Assembly: GCF_000429645.1 (NCBI RefSeq)
Contig: NZ_AUCG01000021.1
Location: 124,001 to 188,000, forward strand
DNA length: 64,000 nt
DNA from: Niveispirillum irakense DSM 11586
GTDB lineage: Bacteria; Pseudomonadota; Alphaproteobacteria; Azospirillales; Azospirillaceae
Reading direction: 5' to 3'
The translations under genes were made by a program, and so were the position numbers. This document shows positions 17,589-26,112 of this stretch, piece by piece. Below the pieces are notes generated by a model. The model was not told the DNA's origin. It did not search any database and saw nothing but the letters and a program-made list of their open reading frames with translations. Within the stretch, counting starts at the first letter, position 1, and every line of letters begins with the position of its first letter.

Positions 17589-18488
17589 ATGCCCGATTCC
17601 CGCCCCGGTTCCGTCCCTGACGTGCCATCGCTCTTTACGCCGGTGGCTTTGATCGCCGTCATGATTACGGTGGGGAGCTGGGGCCTGGCGTTCCCGGCGA
17701 TCCGGGTTGCGCTGGATGGCATGGCCCCCCTGCCGCTGGCATCTGCCCGTTTCGCCCTTGCCGCCCTGGTCGCGATAGGGTGGTTGGCGATTCGGCGTCC
17801 GCCCCTGCCGTCCCGGGCCGATCTTCTCCGTTTTGCCGTCTGCGGTGGCTTGGGGATCGCGCTCTATAATATCTTGTTGAATTCCGGACAGCAGACGGTG
17901 GCCGCAGGGGCGGCCAGCTTCATCGCCAACGTGGCACCGGTTATCACCGTGATCCTGGCGGTGCTGTTCCTGAAAGAGCGATTCCGTGCCCTGGCCTGGG
18001 CCGGCATGGCGCTCAGCATGACAGGGGTAGGCGTTATCGCGACCGGCCAGCCCGGTGGGCTGCGTTTTGGCAGTGGCGCGATGCTGGTCCTGGGGGCGGC
18101 TTTCACGACTGCCTCCTATTTCGTGCTGCAGCGCCCCCTCGTGCGCCGCCATGGGGCCTTGAATGCCTCCGCCATCACCTTGCTGTTCGGCGCCCTGTGG
18201 CTTCTGCCATGGCTGCCTGACGGGGTGGCTCAGGCCATGACAGCGGAGCGGCGGGTGCAGGCGGCACTGCTGTTTCTGGCCCTGTTGCCGGCAGCCATCG
18301 GGTACGGTGCCTGGGCTATCGTGCTGGGCCATTTCGGCGCCGCGCGGGCGGCGAATTTTCTTTACCTGGTGCCGGTTGTGGCATCGCTGGCGGCGGTGCC
18401 CCTGGTGGGGGAGGTGCCGGGCTGGACAACGCTACTGGGCGGCGGCCTTGCGCTGGCGGGTGTTGCGATGGTGAACCGCCGCCCCTGA
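17589..18488 (+). CDS. EamA/DMT-superfamily transporter
   Basis: The 299-residue membrane protein has about ten hydrophobic helices arranged as two EamA repeats, the fold of drug/metabolite exporters. The first repeat begins GSWGLAFPAIRVALDG, and the end of each half carries the family pattern (VAPVITVILAVLFLKERF in the first, then VPVVASLAAVPLVGE in the second). Substrate is unknown; amino acids or small metabolites are typical. The ATG at 17589 puts the first helix at residue 17. It occupies the place where lon is usually found. Confidence 0.88.
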   Translation: MPDSRPGSVPDVPSLFTPVALIAVMITVGSWGLAFPAIRVALDGMAPLPLASARFALAALVAIGWLAIRRPPLPSRADLLRFAVCGGLGIALYNILLNSGQQTVAAGAASFIANVAPVITVILAVLFLKERFRALAWAGMALSMTGVGVIATGQPGGLRFGSGAMLVLGAAFTTASYFVLQRPLVRRHGALNASAITLLFGALWLLPWLPDGVAQAMTAERRVQAALLFLALLPAAIGYGAWAIVLGHFGAARAANFLYLVPVVASLAAVPLVGEVPGWTTLLGGGLALAGVAMVNRRP

Positions 18489-18514
18489 CAGCACGGGGCT
18501 GGTATAGCGCAAAG

Positions 18515-18545
18515 AAAGGGCCACCGCCCGTTGCCGGGGGTGGCC
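18515..18545 (-). terminator. terminator of the GH3 gene
   Basis: GGCCACC and GGTGGCC flank an inner CCC/GGG stem, and on the minus strand the hairpin is followed by CTTTCTTT. It lies between the converging EamA and GH3 genes and may serve both. Confidence 0.65.
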
Positions 18546-18615
18546 AGGAGTGGGGGTGAGAAGCCGCTCGACCCCACCATGAGGAGAATGGGGCGGCGGG
18601 TCTTCCGGCGGGGAA

Positions 18616-21177
18616 TCAGCCAGCCGGACAGACGGCGTTGGCCGGATTGGCGTCCAGCTTGATGTCAGTGAAGGTGACGGTCATCTTGCCCGTGGTGCTG
18701 AGGGCGACCGGTGCTTCAATCCTGTCCATCTTCGCGCCTGCGGCAGCGAAGCATTTCAAGGGAATCTTCACCACCGACCAGGCGCCGACCGTCGCCTTTT
18801 TCAGGGTGTCGGTGATATCCAGCGTTGCCGTACAGTCGGGGCCACAGGCCATCCCCATTATCACTGGGGCTGTTGGTGCGGCATCCAGGCGATAGCGCAG
18901 GGCGATGGTGACATCGCCATTGGATTGCCGGGACAGGTCGGTCGCCCGACCGGTAATGGCCAGCGTGCCGCGGCCGTTGCCCTTCCAGGTCAACTGCTTG
19001 GCATCTTCCTGGGCGGCGACATCCACGGAGCGCAGGGTCATCACCTGGCCGGGGCTGTCCGCGCTGGTGGTGGTGACGCGAAGGTCGCCCTTCTCATCCA
19101 TCAGAGAAAGCGACCAGGGAGCCGCAGCGCGGCCAGCCCGGAAATAGATGCCCGCATTCTGCCGGGCCTCTGCCGGGACGCCAGATTCCTCCGGCAAGGT
19201 GCCGACCTTGGACTTATCCTTGTAGGTAAGGCCATAACCATAGGCGAAGAGCGGATTGTAATCGGCATCACCCCGGTTGACGGTGGTCTGCGCGGCTGTA
19301 CGCGGCCAGGAGTAGGAGAGCTTGCCGGCGAAATCATGCTGAACCTTGCCGGCCTTGTCCGTGAACAGCACATCGGCAACGCCGCCACCCTCGGTTCCCG
19401 GCAGCCAGGCGGCGACAAAGGCATCGGAGGCGTTCAGTTCCGGGTTGACCCACATGGGTCGACCGGACAGGAAGACCGCCACGACCGGGATGCCCTGGTC
19501 CTTCAGCTTCTTCAGCAGAGCGAGATCCTGCTTCTGATCCGGCTGATATTCCAGCGTTTCCACGTCGCCCTGGAACTCGGCATAGGGTTCCTCGCCGAAG
19601 ACGACAATGGCGACATCGGGCTTGGTCTTGTACTGGCCGGCAACGTCAAACTCCACGCTGCCGCCGGCGTCGGCCACGGCGTCGCGGATGCCGCCCAGGA
19701 TGGAGGTGGCGCCCGGGAACTCGTCATTCCGATTGCCGGTGCCCTGCCAGGAGATGGTCCAGCCGCCGGACTGTTTGCCGATATTATCGGCCCCATCGCC
19801 AGCAACCAGCACGCGGGCCTTGGGGGACAGAGGCAGGGTGCCCTTGTCATTCTTCAGCAGAACCAGTGACTTGCGCACGGCTTCCCGACCGACGGCGCGA
19901 TGTTCGGGGCTGCCGAGCGTTTCCAGACCCGGCAGACCGGGCCGGTCCTTGGGCGCCGGCTTTTCGAACAGCCCGGCCAGAACCTTGACGCGCAGGATGC
20001 GGCGCACCGCATCATCCAGGCGCGCCATCGGGATGGTGCCATCCTTCACCTGGGCCAGCGTATTCTCGTAAAGCTGCTTCCAGCTATCGGCGGCCATATA
20101 CATGTCCAGCCCCGCAATCAGCGAGGTGGGGCAGTTGAACTTGGTGCAGCCCGGCACCTGATCATGCGCGTTCCAGTCGCCGACGATGAAGCCATTGAAG
20201 CCCATCTGCCCCTTCAGCACGTCGGTCAGCAACTGCTTGTGGCCATGGTGCTTGATGCCCTGCCAGGAACTGAAGGAGGCCATGACGGTCAGAACGCCGG
20301 CATCGATGGCAGGGGGGTAGCCAGCATTATGGATGCGGATCAGCTCATCTTCAGAGATGCGGGCATCGCCCTGATCACGCCCCTGATCGGTGCCGCCATC
20401 GGCCAGGAAGTGCTTGGCGCTGGCGACGATTCGGCCAGGCGCCATAAAATCCTTGCTGCCAAACTTGCCCTGCACGCCTTCCACAATGGCGGCGGAATAG
20501 GCGGCCACGATCTCCGGATCCTCGGAGAAGCCCTCATAGGTGCGGCCCCAGCGATCATCGCGAACCACGGACAGGGCAGGCGCGAAGGTCCAGTCGATAC
20601 CGGTTGCGGCCATTTCCACGGCCGTCACTTCACCGATGCGGCGCAGCAATTCCGGATCATGGGTGGCGCCAAGGGCGATGTTATGCGGGAAGATGGTTGC
20701 CGACCCGATATTGCCGTGGCCATGCACGGCGTCGATGCCGAACAGGACAGGAATAGGCGTGTGACCGGGCCGCTTTTCCAGCGACACGCGATAGAAGGCG
20801 TCAGCAAGATCCAGCCATTCCTTTGGCGGCGCGCGGTCATCCCCGTTGGGGCCTGAATTGCCACCAGCCAGGATGGAGCCAAGCGGATATTTGCGCAGAT
20901 CCTCCGGGGTGATGGTGCCGATATCGCCCTGAATGACCTGGCCGACCTTCTCCTCTACGGAGAGCTGCTTCAAAAGCGCATCCACGCGCTTTTCAACCGC
21001 CGGGTCGATCAGGCGCTGGGTGGCCGGTCGCGGCCATTTCTCGGGATGCAGAATGGCGGCTGGGGCTGCACCTTCCTGGGCAATGGCTGTGCTGGCATGG
21101 ATGCCGCCACAGGTCAGGGCCACTATGCTGATGGAGCCGAGCAGGCGCAGCGCGCCCATGGATCGCCGTGCAGTCAC
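18616..21177 (-). CDS. secreted GH3 beta-glucosidase/exo-glucanase
   Basis: The 853-residue enzyme releases glucose from beta-glucans or cello-oligosaccharides in the periplasm or outside the cell. Residues 1-35 are a signal peptide ending IAQEG. The GH3 N-terminal TIM barrel (about 60-410) holds the KHF motif at 255-257 and the nucleophile Asp334 in VGDWNAH; the GH3 C domain follows, and a C-terminal galactose-binding-like module (about 690-850) matches the ExoP type. The start is GTG at 21177 behind a strong AGGGAGG site. It is divergent from a large TonB receptor and shares a palindromic operator type with it. Confidence 0.93.
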   Translation of the reverse strand: MTARRSMGALRLLGSISIVALTCGGIHASTAIAQEGAAPAAILHPEKWPRPATQRLIDPAVEKRVDALLKQLSVEEKVGQVIQGDIGTITPEDLRKYPLGSILAGGNSGPNGDDRAPPKEWLDLADAFYRVSLEKRPGHTPIPVLFGIDAVHGHGNIGSATIFPHNIALGATHDPELLRRIGEVTAVEMAATGIDWTFAPALSVVRDDRWGRTYEGFSEDPEIVAAYSAAIVEGVQGKFGSKDFMAPGRIVASAKHFLADGGTDQGRDQGDARISEDELIRIHNAGYPPAIDAGVLTVMASFSSWQGIKHHGHKQLLTDVLKGQMGFNGFIVGDWNAHDQVPGCTKFNCPTSLIAGLDMYMAADSWKQLYENTLAQVKDGTIPMARLDDAVRRILRVKVLAGLFEKPAPKDRPGLPGLETLGSPEHRAVGREAVRKSLVLLKNDKGTLPLSPKARVLVAGDGADNIGKQSGGWTISWQGTGNRNDEFPGATSILGGIRDAVADAGGSVEFDVAGQYKTKPDVAIVVFGEEPYAEFQGDVETLEYQPDQKQDLALLKKLKDQGIPVVAVFLSGRPMWVNPELNASDAFVAAWLPGTEGGGVADVLFTDKAGKVQHDFAGKLSYSWPRTAAQTTVNRGDADYNPLFAYGYGLTYKDKSKVGTLPEESGVPAEARQNAGIYFRAGRAAAPWSLSLMDEKGDLRVTTTSADSPGQVMTLRSVDVAAQEDAKQLTWKGNGRGTLAITGRATDLSRQSNGDVTIALRYRLDAAPTAPVIMGMACGPDCTATLDITDTLKKATVGAWSVVKIPLKCFAAAGAKMDRIEAPVALSTTGKMTVTFTDIKLDANPANAVCPAG

Positions 21178-21220
21178 CGAGTTTTCCTCCCTACTTTTGC
21201 GGCCTGTTATGGCCGATATC

Positions 21221-21234
21221 TGACATCGTTGTCA
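21221..21234. promoter_or_regulatory. TGACA-N4-TGTCA palindrome before the GH3 gene
   Basis: TGACA-TCGT-TGTCA lies 44 bases upstream of the GH3 start codon. The same core appears before the divergent receptor. The form resembles operators of LacI-family sugar regulators. Confidence 0.55.
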
Positions 21235-21486
21235 CAGAGATGACATTGCCTGTCTCGTCTGTCAACGCCCCAAGCCCCCAGTCGCGCCGGGAAAATACCC
21301 CAGATATTTCTCGCATTTGCGAGATCGCAACGCACAAGTACCCTTTGCGGGTCGGAAAATGATTTCTTTGATGAAGGGTGAGAAAGGGCGCCCGTACCGA
21401 TGAATAATCGGTCGGTCAGACAGAGCCAGAAGCGGACATGGACCTTGTAACAGCGATCATTCGATTAGGAAATCAAAAATCGGAAA

Positions 21487-21508
21487 AAATTGACAGCGAT
21501 GTCAATTT
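21487..21508. promoter_or_regulatory. 22-base palindrome before the TonB receptor
   Basis: Arms AAATTGACA and TGTCAATTT with a GCGA spacer form a perfect palindrome 94 bases before the receptor start. Its TGACA-N4-TGTCA core equals the site on the GH3 side, suggesting one regulator for both genes. No LacI-type gene lies in the window. Confidence 0.6.
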
Positions 21509-21601
21509 CAGTTGACGCCATGTCGGGAATGAAGCAGGTAATAGGAAGCGGCATGACCGCACCAAAATCGAAAAGCGAATATTTCCTGGGAGGGAGAAGA
21601 G

Positions 21602-24556
21602 ATGCCTGAGAAAAGCAGACTCGGAGTCTATCTACGCTCTGTTGCAACCATCGCGCTGGTGGGGATGCCGGCTGTGGTTTCCGCGCAGGAAGCCTCCAAG
21701 GATGTGCAGATGGAGGAGATCATCGTCACCGGCTTCCGTGCATCCCTGGCGGATGCGCTGCAGGTGAAGCGCAACTCCAACGAGATCATCGAATCCATCA
21801 CTGCCGAGGATATGGGCAAGTTCCCGGACCAGAACATTGCAGAAAGCCTGCAGCGTCTGTCCGGTGTGCAGATTGATCGTAATAACGGCCAGGGCACCAA
21901 GGTCCGTATCCGCGGCCTGGACCAGAATGTCACCCTGCTGAATGACGAGATTTTCCTGACCGGTCTTGAAGTCTTCACCCTTGGGGAAGGGCAGGAGCGC
22001 AATACCGACAGTCTGGAAGGCGTGCCGTCGGAACTGCTGGGCGGTGTTGATGTCTATAAGTCACCCAACCCACGCCTGCTGGAAGGCGGTCTGGGCGGCA
22101 TCATCAACCTGAAGACACGCAATGCCCTGTCGCTGGCACAAGGCATGACGCTGGCGGGCAACGTCCGTGGTGCCAAATCCGGTGGTGCCGATGGCGGATG
22201 GAAGCCCCTGGGGGCGGTCGCTGCCGGCTATAACTGGAATGACAAGGCTGCCTTGATCGGCACCTTCTCCTACGACAAGCAGAATATCCATACCGACGTT
22301 CTGGGCGGGCAGAATCGCGGTAACTGGCGCTTTGCCGAACGCGGTGACAAAGCGACCGTCACCCAGAATTACTATGCGCCGGAATATCGCTACGCCACCG
22401 ACCGCGACCAGACCCGCGAACGGATCGGCGGTTCCTTGAGCGGTGCCATCCAGCTTAACGATGCCATGGAACTGTCGGGTGACTGGTTCCATTCTGAATC
22501 GGAAATCCTGACGTCCGAGGCATCGCTGAAATTCCCCTTCGCGGTGGAAAGCCCCGGCCTGGATACCAGCAAGCCTTATCAAATTGATGGCAATGGCGTG
22601 CTGTTGAGCGGCACGATGCGGGCGAATTCCGCCGAAGCCATCTCTTATGTTCAGAATGCCGAGGTGAAGGCGGATAATTTCGGCCTGCGGCTGAAATATG
22701 ATGATGGCGGCAACTTCCGCGGTTCGGTGCGCGGCGCCTATGCCAAGGCCTCGATGGACAGCACCAGCGCCAATAATGATGTGCGTTACACCCAATATTC
22801 GGTGCCGACTGCTGATCCGACTAGCCCGACAGGCTTCAGTCATCAGCCGGCCAATCCGGCGGCGCCGGCCAGCTACCTGTTCACTTATGACAACGGTAAC
22901 GGCAAGCTGCCCAACTTTGGCCTTGGCAGCACGCCCGACCTGTTCACCAACCCGGCCTATGGCTTCTTCAAGTCGCATTGGGTTTTCGGGGAGAATGCCG
23001 ATCTGGAGAATTACTCGCTGCGCGCTGATGGCGAATATGATCCGGACTTCATCTCGGCTGGTAATGTTACGCTGAGCGGCGGCTACCGCTTCGCCTCCCG
23101 CGATGTGGATTATGTCCGTGGTCGCTATCTGGCCGATTATTCCGGCAAGGGCGAACTGGATGGCACGAAATATGGGCAGAAATGGACGCCCTACGGCTAT
23201 TTCCAGGATGGTGCCATCGGTTACAAGTCCTGCGAATTGCCGGCCGGTACGCCGGGTATTCCGCGCGCCTGCGATAACCGCTTCGGCAATTCCCCGCCGC
23301 TGATCACGCCGTTCCAGACCTTCACCAATGCGCCGGGCCGTGTGGAAGAAATCAATAATTTCTCCGCCGGCAATGTGCAGGGCGGCAAGGTCCTGGTCCA
23401 GGATCGCAGCCAGATGAAGAATGGCGCCGCCTGGATCCAGGCGCTTTATCCGGACACCCCGTTCGCCTTCTATGCTGAACCGCTGGAAAGCTTCCGGGTG
23501 AAGGAGGAAACCCATTCCGGTTACATGATGGCCGATATCGGTGATCCGGGCGATGGCTATCACATCAATGTCGGTGCCCGCCTGATCCATACCAGCCTGA
23601 CCGTGTACCAGAACCGCGCCACCGATCCTGACCCGGTCTATCTGGGCACCGATAGCTGGAATGGCGTGCTGCGGGACAGCGAAACCATCGCCAATAAACG
23701 CAGCTATACCGACATCCTGCCCAGCCTGAACATGGTGTTCGACCTGGATGAAGGACAGAAGGTGCGCTTCGCCGCTTCCCGCGTCGTGGCACGTCAGAAC
23801 CTGTTCGATCTGGGCCGTGGTTTCCGGGTGGACTTCACCCGCAACCCCACGACCAACCTGTTCGAGGCGACCAACGGTTCGTCCGGTAATCCCGACCTTG
23901 ACCCGTTCCGCGCGTCCCAGTTCGACCTTGGCTATGAATATTATTTCGGTCGCCAGGGCCTTGTGTCTGCCGTCGGCTTCTGGAAGGAAGTGGACAGCTT
24001 CATCACCACGGAGACCAGCCCGGAATTCGTCATGGATCAGGCAGGTGGGCGTGACGTGCCGATCCAGCGGCCGGTCAATGGTGAAGGCGGGCGTATCAAG
24101 GGCTTCGAACTGTCAGCCCAATATGCGTTCGATTGGGGTGTCGGCTTCAACGCCAACTACACCTATTCCGACAGCAAGTCGCCGACCGCCAATGATTTTG
24201 CTGACGGGTTGCCCATTCCGGGTGTCTCCAAGCACGCCTTCAACACCCAGGTCTATTACGAGGATTTCGGGTTTGAGGCGCGCCTGTCCTATACGTGGCG
24301 CAGCAAGTCCTTCGCAGGGAATTTCGGTTTCAGCGATGGGCCGGCCAACCGCACCCTTGGCATCTGGAACCGCTCTTACGGCCAGCTTGATGCGCAGTTG
24401 GCCTACCAGATCACCGATCAGATCGGTGTGACGCTGGAAGGGCTGAACCTGACCGAGAGCGATCCCAGCCAGTATCTGCAATATAAGAACCTGCCCTTCA
24501 CCTACAGCACGGGTTCTCGCCGTATCATGGCGGGCGTCCGGTTCAAGCTGGATTGA
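21602..24556 (+). CDS. TonB-dependent receptor, Xanthomonas/Caulobacter type
   Basis: This 984-residue outer-membrane receptor probably imports oligosaccharides with energy from TonB. A signal peptide (1-28, ending SAQE) is followed by a TonB-box-like region, the plug (about 35-180) with FRASLADALQVKR and FPDQNIAESLQRLSGVQIDR, typical of the TonB-Xanth-Caul subfamily, and a 22-strand barrel ending in the hydrophobic MAGVRFKLD. GGGAGGGAG precedes the ATG. It is divergent from the GH3 glucosidase and shares its operator type, so beta-glucoside or cellodextrin uptake is the likely role. Two terminator hairpins follow. Confidence 0.93.
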   Translation: MPEKSRLGVYLRSVATIALVGMPAVVSAQEASKDVQMEEIIVTGFRASLADALQVKRNSNEIIESITAEDMGKFPDQNIAESLQRLSGVQIDRNNGQGTKVRIRGLDQNVTLLNDEIFLTGLEVFTLGEGQERNTDSLEGVPSELLGGVDVYKSPNPRLLEGGLGGIINLKTRNALSLAQGMTLAGNVRGAKSGGADGGWKPLGAVAAGYNWNDKAALIGTFSYDKQNIHTDVLGGQNRGNWRFAERGDKATVTQNYYAPEYRYATDRDQTRERIGGSLSGAIQLNDAMELSGDWFHSESEILTSEASLKFPFAVESPGLDTSKPYQIDGNGVLLSGTMRANSAEAISYVQNAEVKADNFGLRLKYDDGGNFRGSVRGAYAKASMDSTSANNDVRYTQYSVPTADPTSPTGFSHQPANPAAPASYLFTYDNGNGKLPNFGLGSTPDLFTNPAYGFFKSHWVFGENADLENYSLRADGEYDPDFISAGNVTLSGGYRFASRDVDYVRGRYLADYSGKGELDGTKYGQKWTPYGYFQDGAIGYKSCELPAGTPGIPRACDNRFGNSPPLITPFQTFTNAPGRVEEINNFSAGNVQGGKVLVQDRSQMKNGAAWIQALYPDTPFAFYAEPLESFRVKEETHSGYMMADIGDPGDGYHINVGARLIHTSLTVYQNRATDPDPVYLGTDSWNGVLRDSETIANKRSYTDILPSLNMVFDLDEGQKVRFAASRVVARQNLFDLGRGFRVDFTRNPTTNLFEATNGSSGNPDLDPFRASQFDLGYEYYFGRQGLVSAVGFWKEVDSFITTETSPEFVMDQAGGRDVPIQRPVNGEGGRIKGFELSAQYAFDWGVGFNANYTYSDSKSPTANDFADGLPIPGVSKHAFNTQVYYEDFGFEARLSYTWRSKSFAGNFGFSDGPANRTLGIWNRSYGQLDAQLAYQITDQIGVTLEGLNLTESDPSQYLQYKNLPFTYSTGSRRIMAGVRFKLD

Positions 24557-24568
24557 GGGTAATTCTAA

Positions 24569-24647
24569 CCGGGGCCGTCTGACGGCGGCCCCGGTTCGGT
24601 ACATCGGAGTGATGGGGGCGGCAGTTCGCGACTGCCGCCCTTTTTTT
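24569..24647 (+). terminator. double terminator behind the TonB receptor
   Basis: A first hairpin (ACCGGGGCCGTC with GGCGGCCCCGGT, 24568-24595) is followed by a stronger one with 10-base arms (24616-24625 and 24631-24640), TCGCG loop and seven T residues. Confidence 0.88.
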
Positions 24648-24657
24648 GTAAACAGGA

Positions 24658-25152
24658 TCAGGCCAGTGCCATCACGGCGCGGGGCTCGCGTGCCGCTTCT
24701 TCCAGGATGAAATCGGCAAATTGCTGGCATAGCGGGTCATCATCGCCGGCGGCCCCGCTGGAAACACCGATGCAGCCAAGATAAAGTGGGCGGGGTTCGG
24801 CCGGCACCAGCAGGGCGCGGGAGCCTTTATAGGCGCACAAGCCGGGCATGCCGGACATTTGCGGGTTGAAATTGGCCGACCAGATATCCGACCCGTACCC
24901 GATCTGCACCGCCGTATTGGCTTTGGCGAAGGCTGTACGGTCGGCAGTCAGGACGGTGCAGGGATCGGAATAGGACAGAACCACCCGACCCAGCGGGCTG
25001 ATCAGGCAGAAAGAATAACGGCCCCGGGCCTTTTCCGCCGCAAAGCTGAAGAAGCGCGGCAGGAAACCGGCATTGAAATCCACGATGGTGACCGGCACGC
25101 CGGGGGTATCCTTGGCCGTACGGACCAGGGTTTGCAGGGGGGCAGGGGTCAT
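24658..25152 (-). CDS. GlcG/HbpS-like protein (tentative)
   Basis: The 164-residue protein has no signal peptide. A C-terminal segment CIGVSSGAAGDDDPLCQQFA resembles the end of GlcG/HbpS/PduO-type proteins, and the alternating helix-strand pattern (FFSFAAEKA, then RAFAKANTAVQ-like helix) fits that fold. Members bind heme or act as accessory proteins of glycolate and diol metabolism. The assignment is weak. The start at 25152 has AGGAACG upstream. The gene is last in a minus-strand run after a FadR-type regulator and a YdeP-type oxidoreductase, with an A/T-rich gap before it. Confidence 0.45.
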   Translation of the reverse strand: MTPAPLQTLVRTAKDTPGVPVTIVDFNAGFLPRFFSFAAEKARGRYSFCLISPLGRVVLSYSDPCTVLTADRTAFAKANTAVQIGYGSDIWSANFNPQMSGMPGLCAYKGSRALLVPAEPRPLYLGCIGVSSGAAGDDDPLCQQFADFILEEAAREPRAVMALA

Positions 25153-25170
25153 CTTCGTTCCTGAATCTCG

Positions 25171-25205
25171 AATAATGGGAAAATGAATTATATAATGGAA
25201 TAATG
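25171..25205. promoter_or_regulatory. A/T-rich operator-like region before the GlcG-like gene
   Basis: A perfect palindrome ATTATATAAT (25187-25196) lies between two imperfect direct copies of an ATAATGG-N4-ATG pattern, 20-50 bases upstream of the start codon. The FadR-type regulator encoded next door is the natural candidate to bind here. Confidence 0.35.
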
Positions 25206-25250
25206 CGGTCGTCACGCCGGGACGATGCCGCGACAGGGCGTGATCGGTGC

Positions 25251-26003
25251 TTACAGCGCGGTGCGCCGGGCGATCTCATTCCGCTTGGCCGCAATTTCCG
25301 ACTGGGCGCGCTGGACGGCCTCAAGCTCGGTTGCTTTCAGCAGATTTTCGATCACGGTCCCGAGATGGTTTTGCATGGCGGCACGGGCCCTGCGGGGATC
25401 GCGGGACCGCAGGGCCTCCACGACATCGCGATGCTCATCAATAGCGGGCCGCACGCCAAACTGACGGGACCGTTCCAGCATGTTCCGGCACAGGGGTGAC
25501 TTGTGACGGACATCCCACAGCGCCTCCACCACCATGACGATGGCGCTGTTGCGCGTGGAGCGGGCCAAGGCGACGTGGAAACGCCGGTCCGCATGTTCGC
25601 CCATCACATTTTCCCGGTTTTCCAACGCCATTTCCTGGATGATCCGGTCCAACTCGTCCAGTTCCTCATCCGTGATGGTCGTGGCGGCAAGGGCGGCAGC
25701 TTCCCCTTCAAACAGACGCCGGGCCTCTGTCAGCTCAAAGGCCCCGATATCAAGGTCCGGTGCGGCTCCCTCCGGCGCGGCGCCCGTGACATAGATGCCG
25801 GACCCGTGCCGCGCCTCCACCAGCCCGCGGATTTCCAGCGCGATCATCGCTTCACGTACCGTCGGCCGGGAAACATTGAATTTTTCTGCCAGATCACGTT
25901 CGGATGGCAGACGCTGGCCGGATTTGTAAGTGCCGGACTCGATGGAAGCCGAGATGGCATTGGCCACATGCTGGTAGAGTTTGCGGGCGTCCGCTGTTGT
26001 CAT
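25251..26003 (-). CDS. FadR-subfamily GntR transcriptional regulator
   Basis: The 250-residue protein has an N-terminal winged helix (about 8-75) with the GntR signature LPSERDLAEKFNVSRPTVRE and the wing GLVEARHGSGIYV, followed by an all-helical FCD effector domain (about 95-225) with the metal-binding pattern of Asp and His residues (HADRRFHVALA, DEHRDVVEALR). Such regulators sense organic acids, often with a metal ion. It lies between the YdeP-type oxidoreductase gene and the GlcG-like gene on the same strand and probably controls this run. The ligand is unknown. Confidence 0.92.
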   Translation of the reverse strand: MTTADARKLYQHVANAISASIESGTYKSGQRLPSERDLAEKFNVSRPTVREAMIALEIRGLVEARHGSGIYVTGAAPEGAAPDLDIGAFELTEARRLFEGEAAALAATTITDEELDELDRIIQEMALENRENVMGEHADRRFHVALARSTRNSAIVMVVEALWDVRHKSPLCRNMLERSRQFGVRPAIDEHRDVVEALRSRDPRRARAAMQNHLGTVIENLLKATELEAVQRAQSEIAAKRNEIARRTAL

Positions 26004-26112
26004 GATTTTTCTTTGAGAGCTACCGGAGATGGTCGCGATGGCCTGATGCCCATCACGACCATCTTAGCCGAAGCCTGCCACAGGCGCCACACCACCAGCT
26101 TGTTATACCGGC

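Noticed and set aside
22061-23590. 509-residue frame antisense to the TonB receptor
   Set aside because: Long antisense frames are common in GC-rich genes; the sense strand has an unmistakable receptor.
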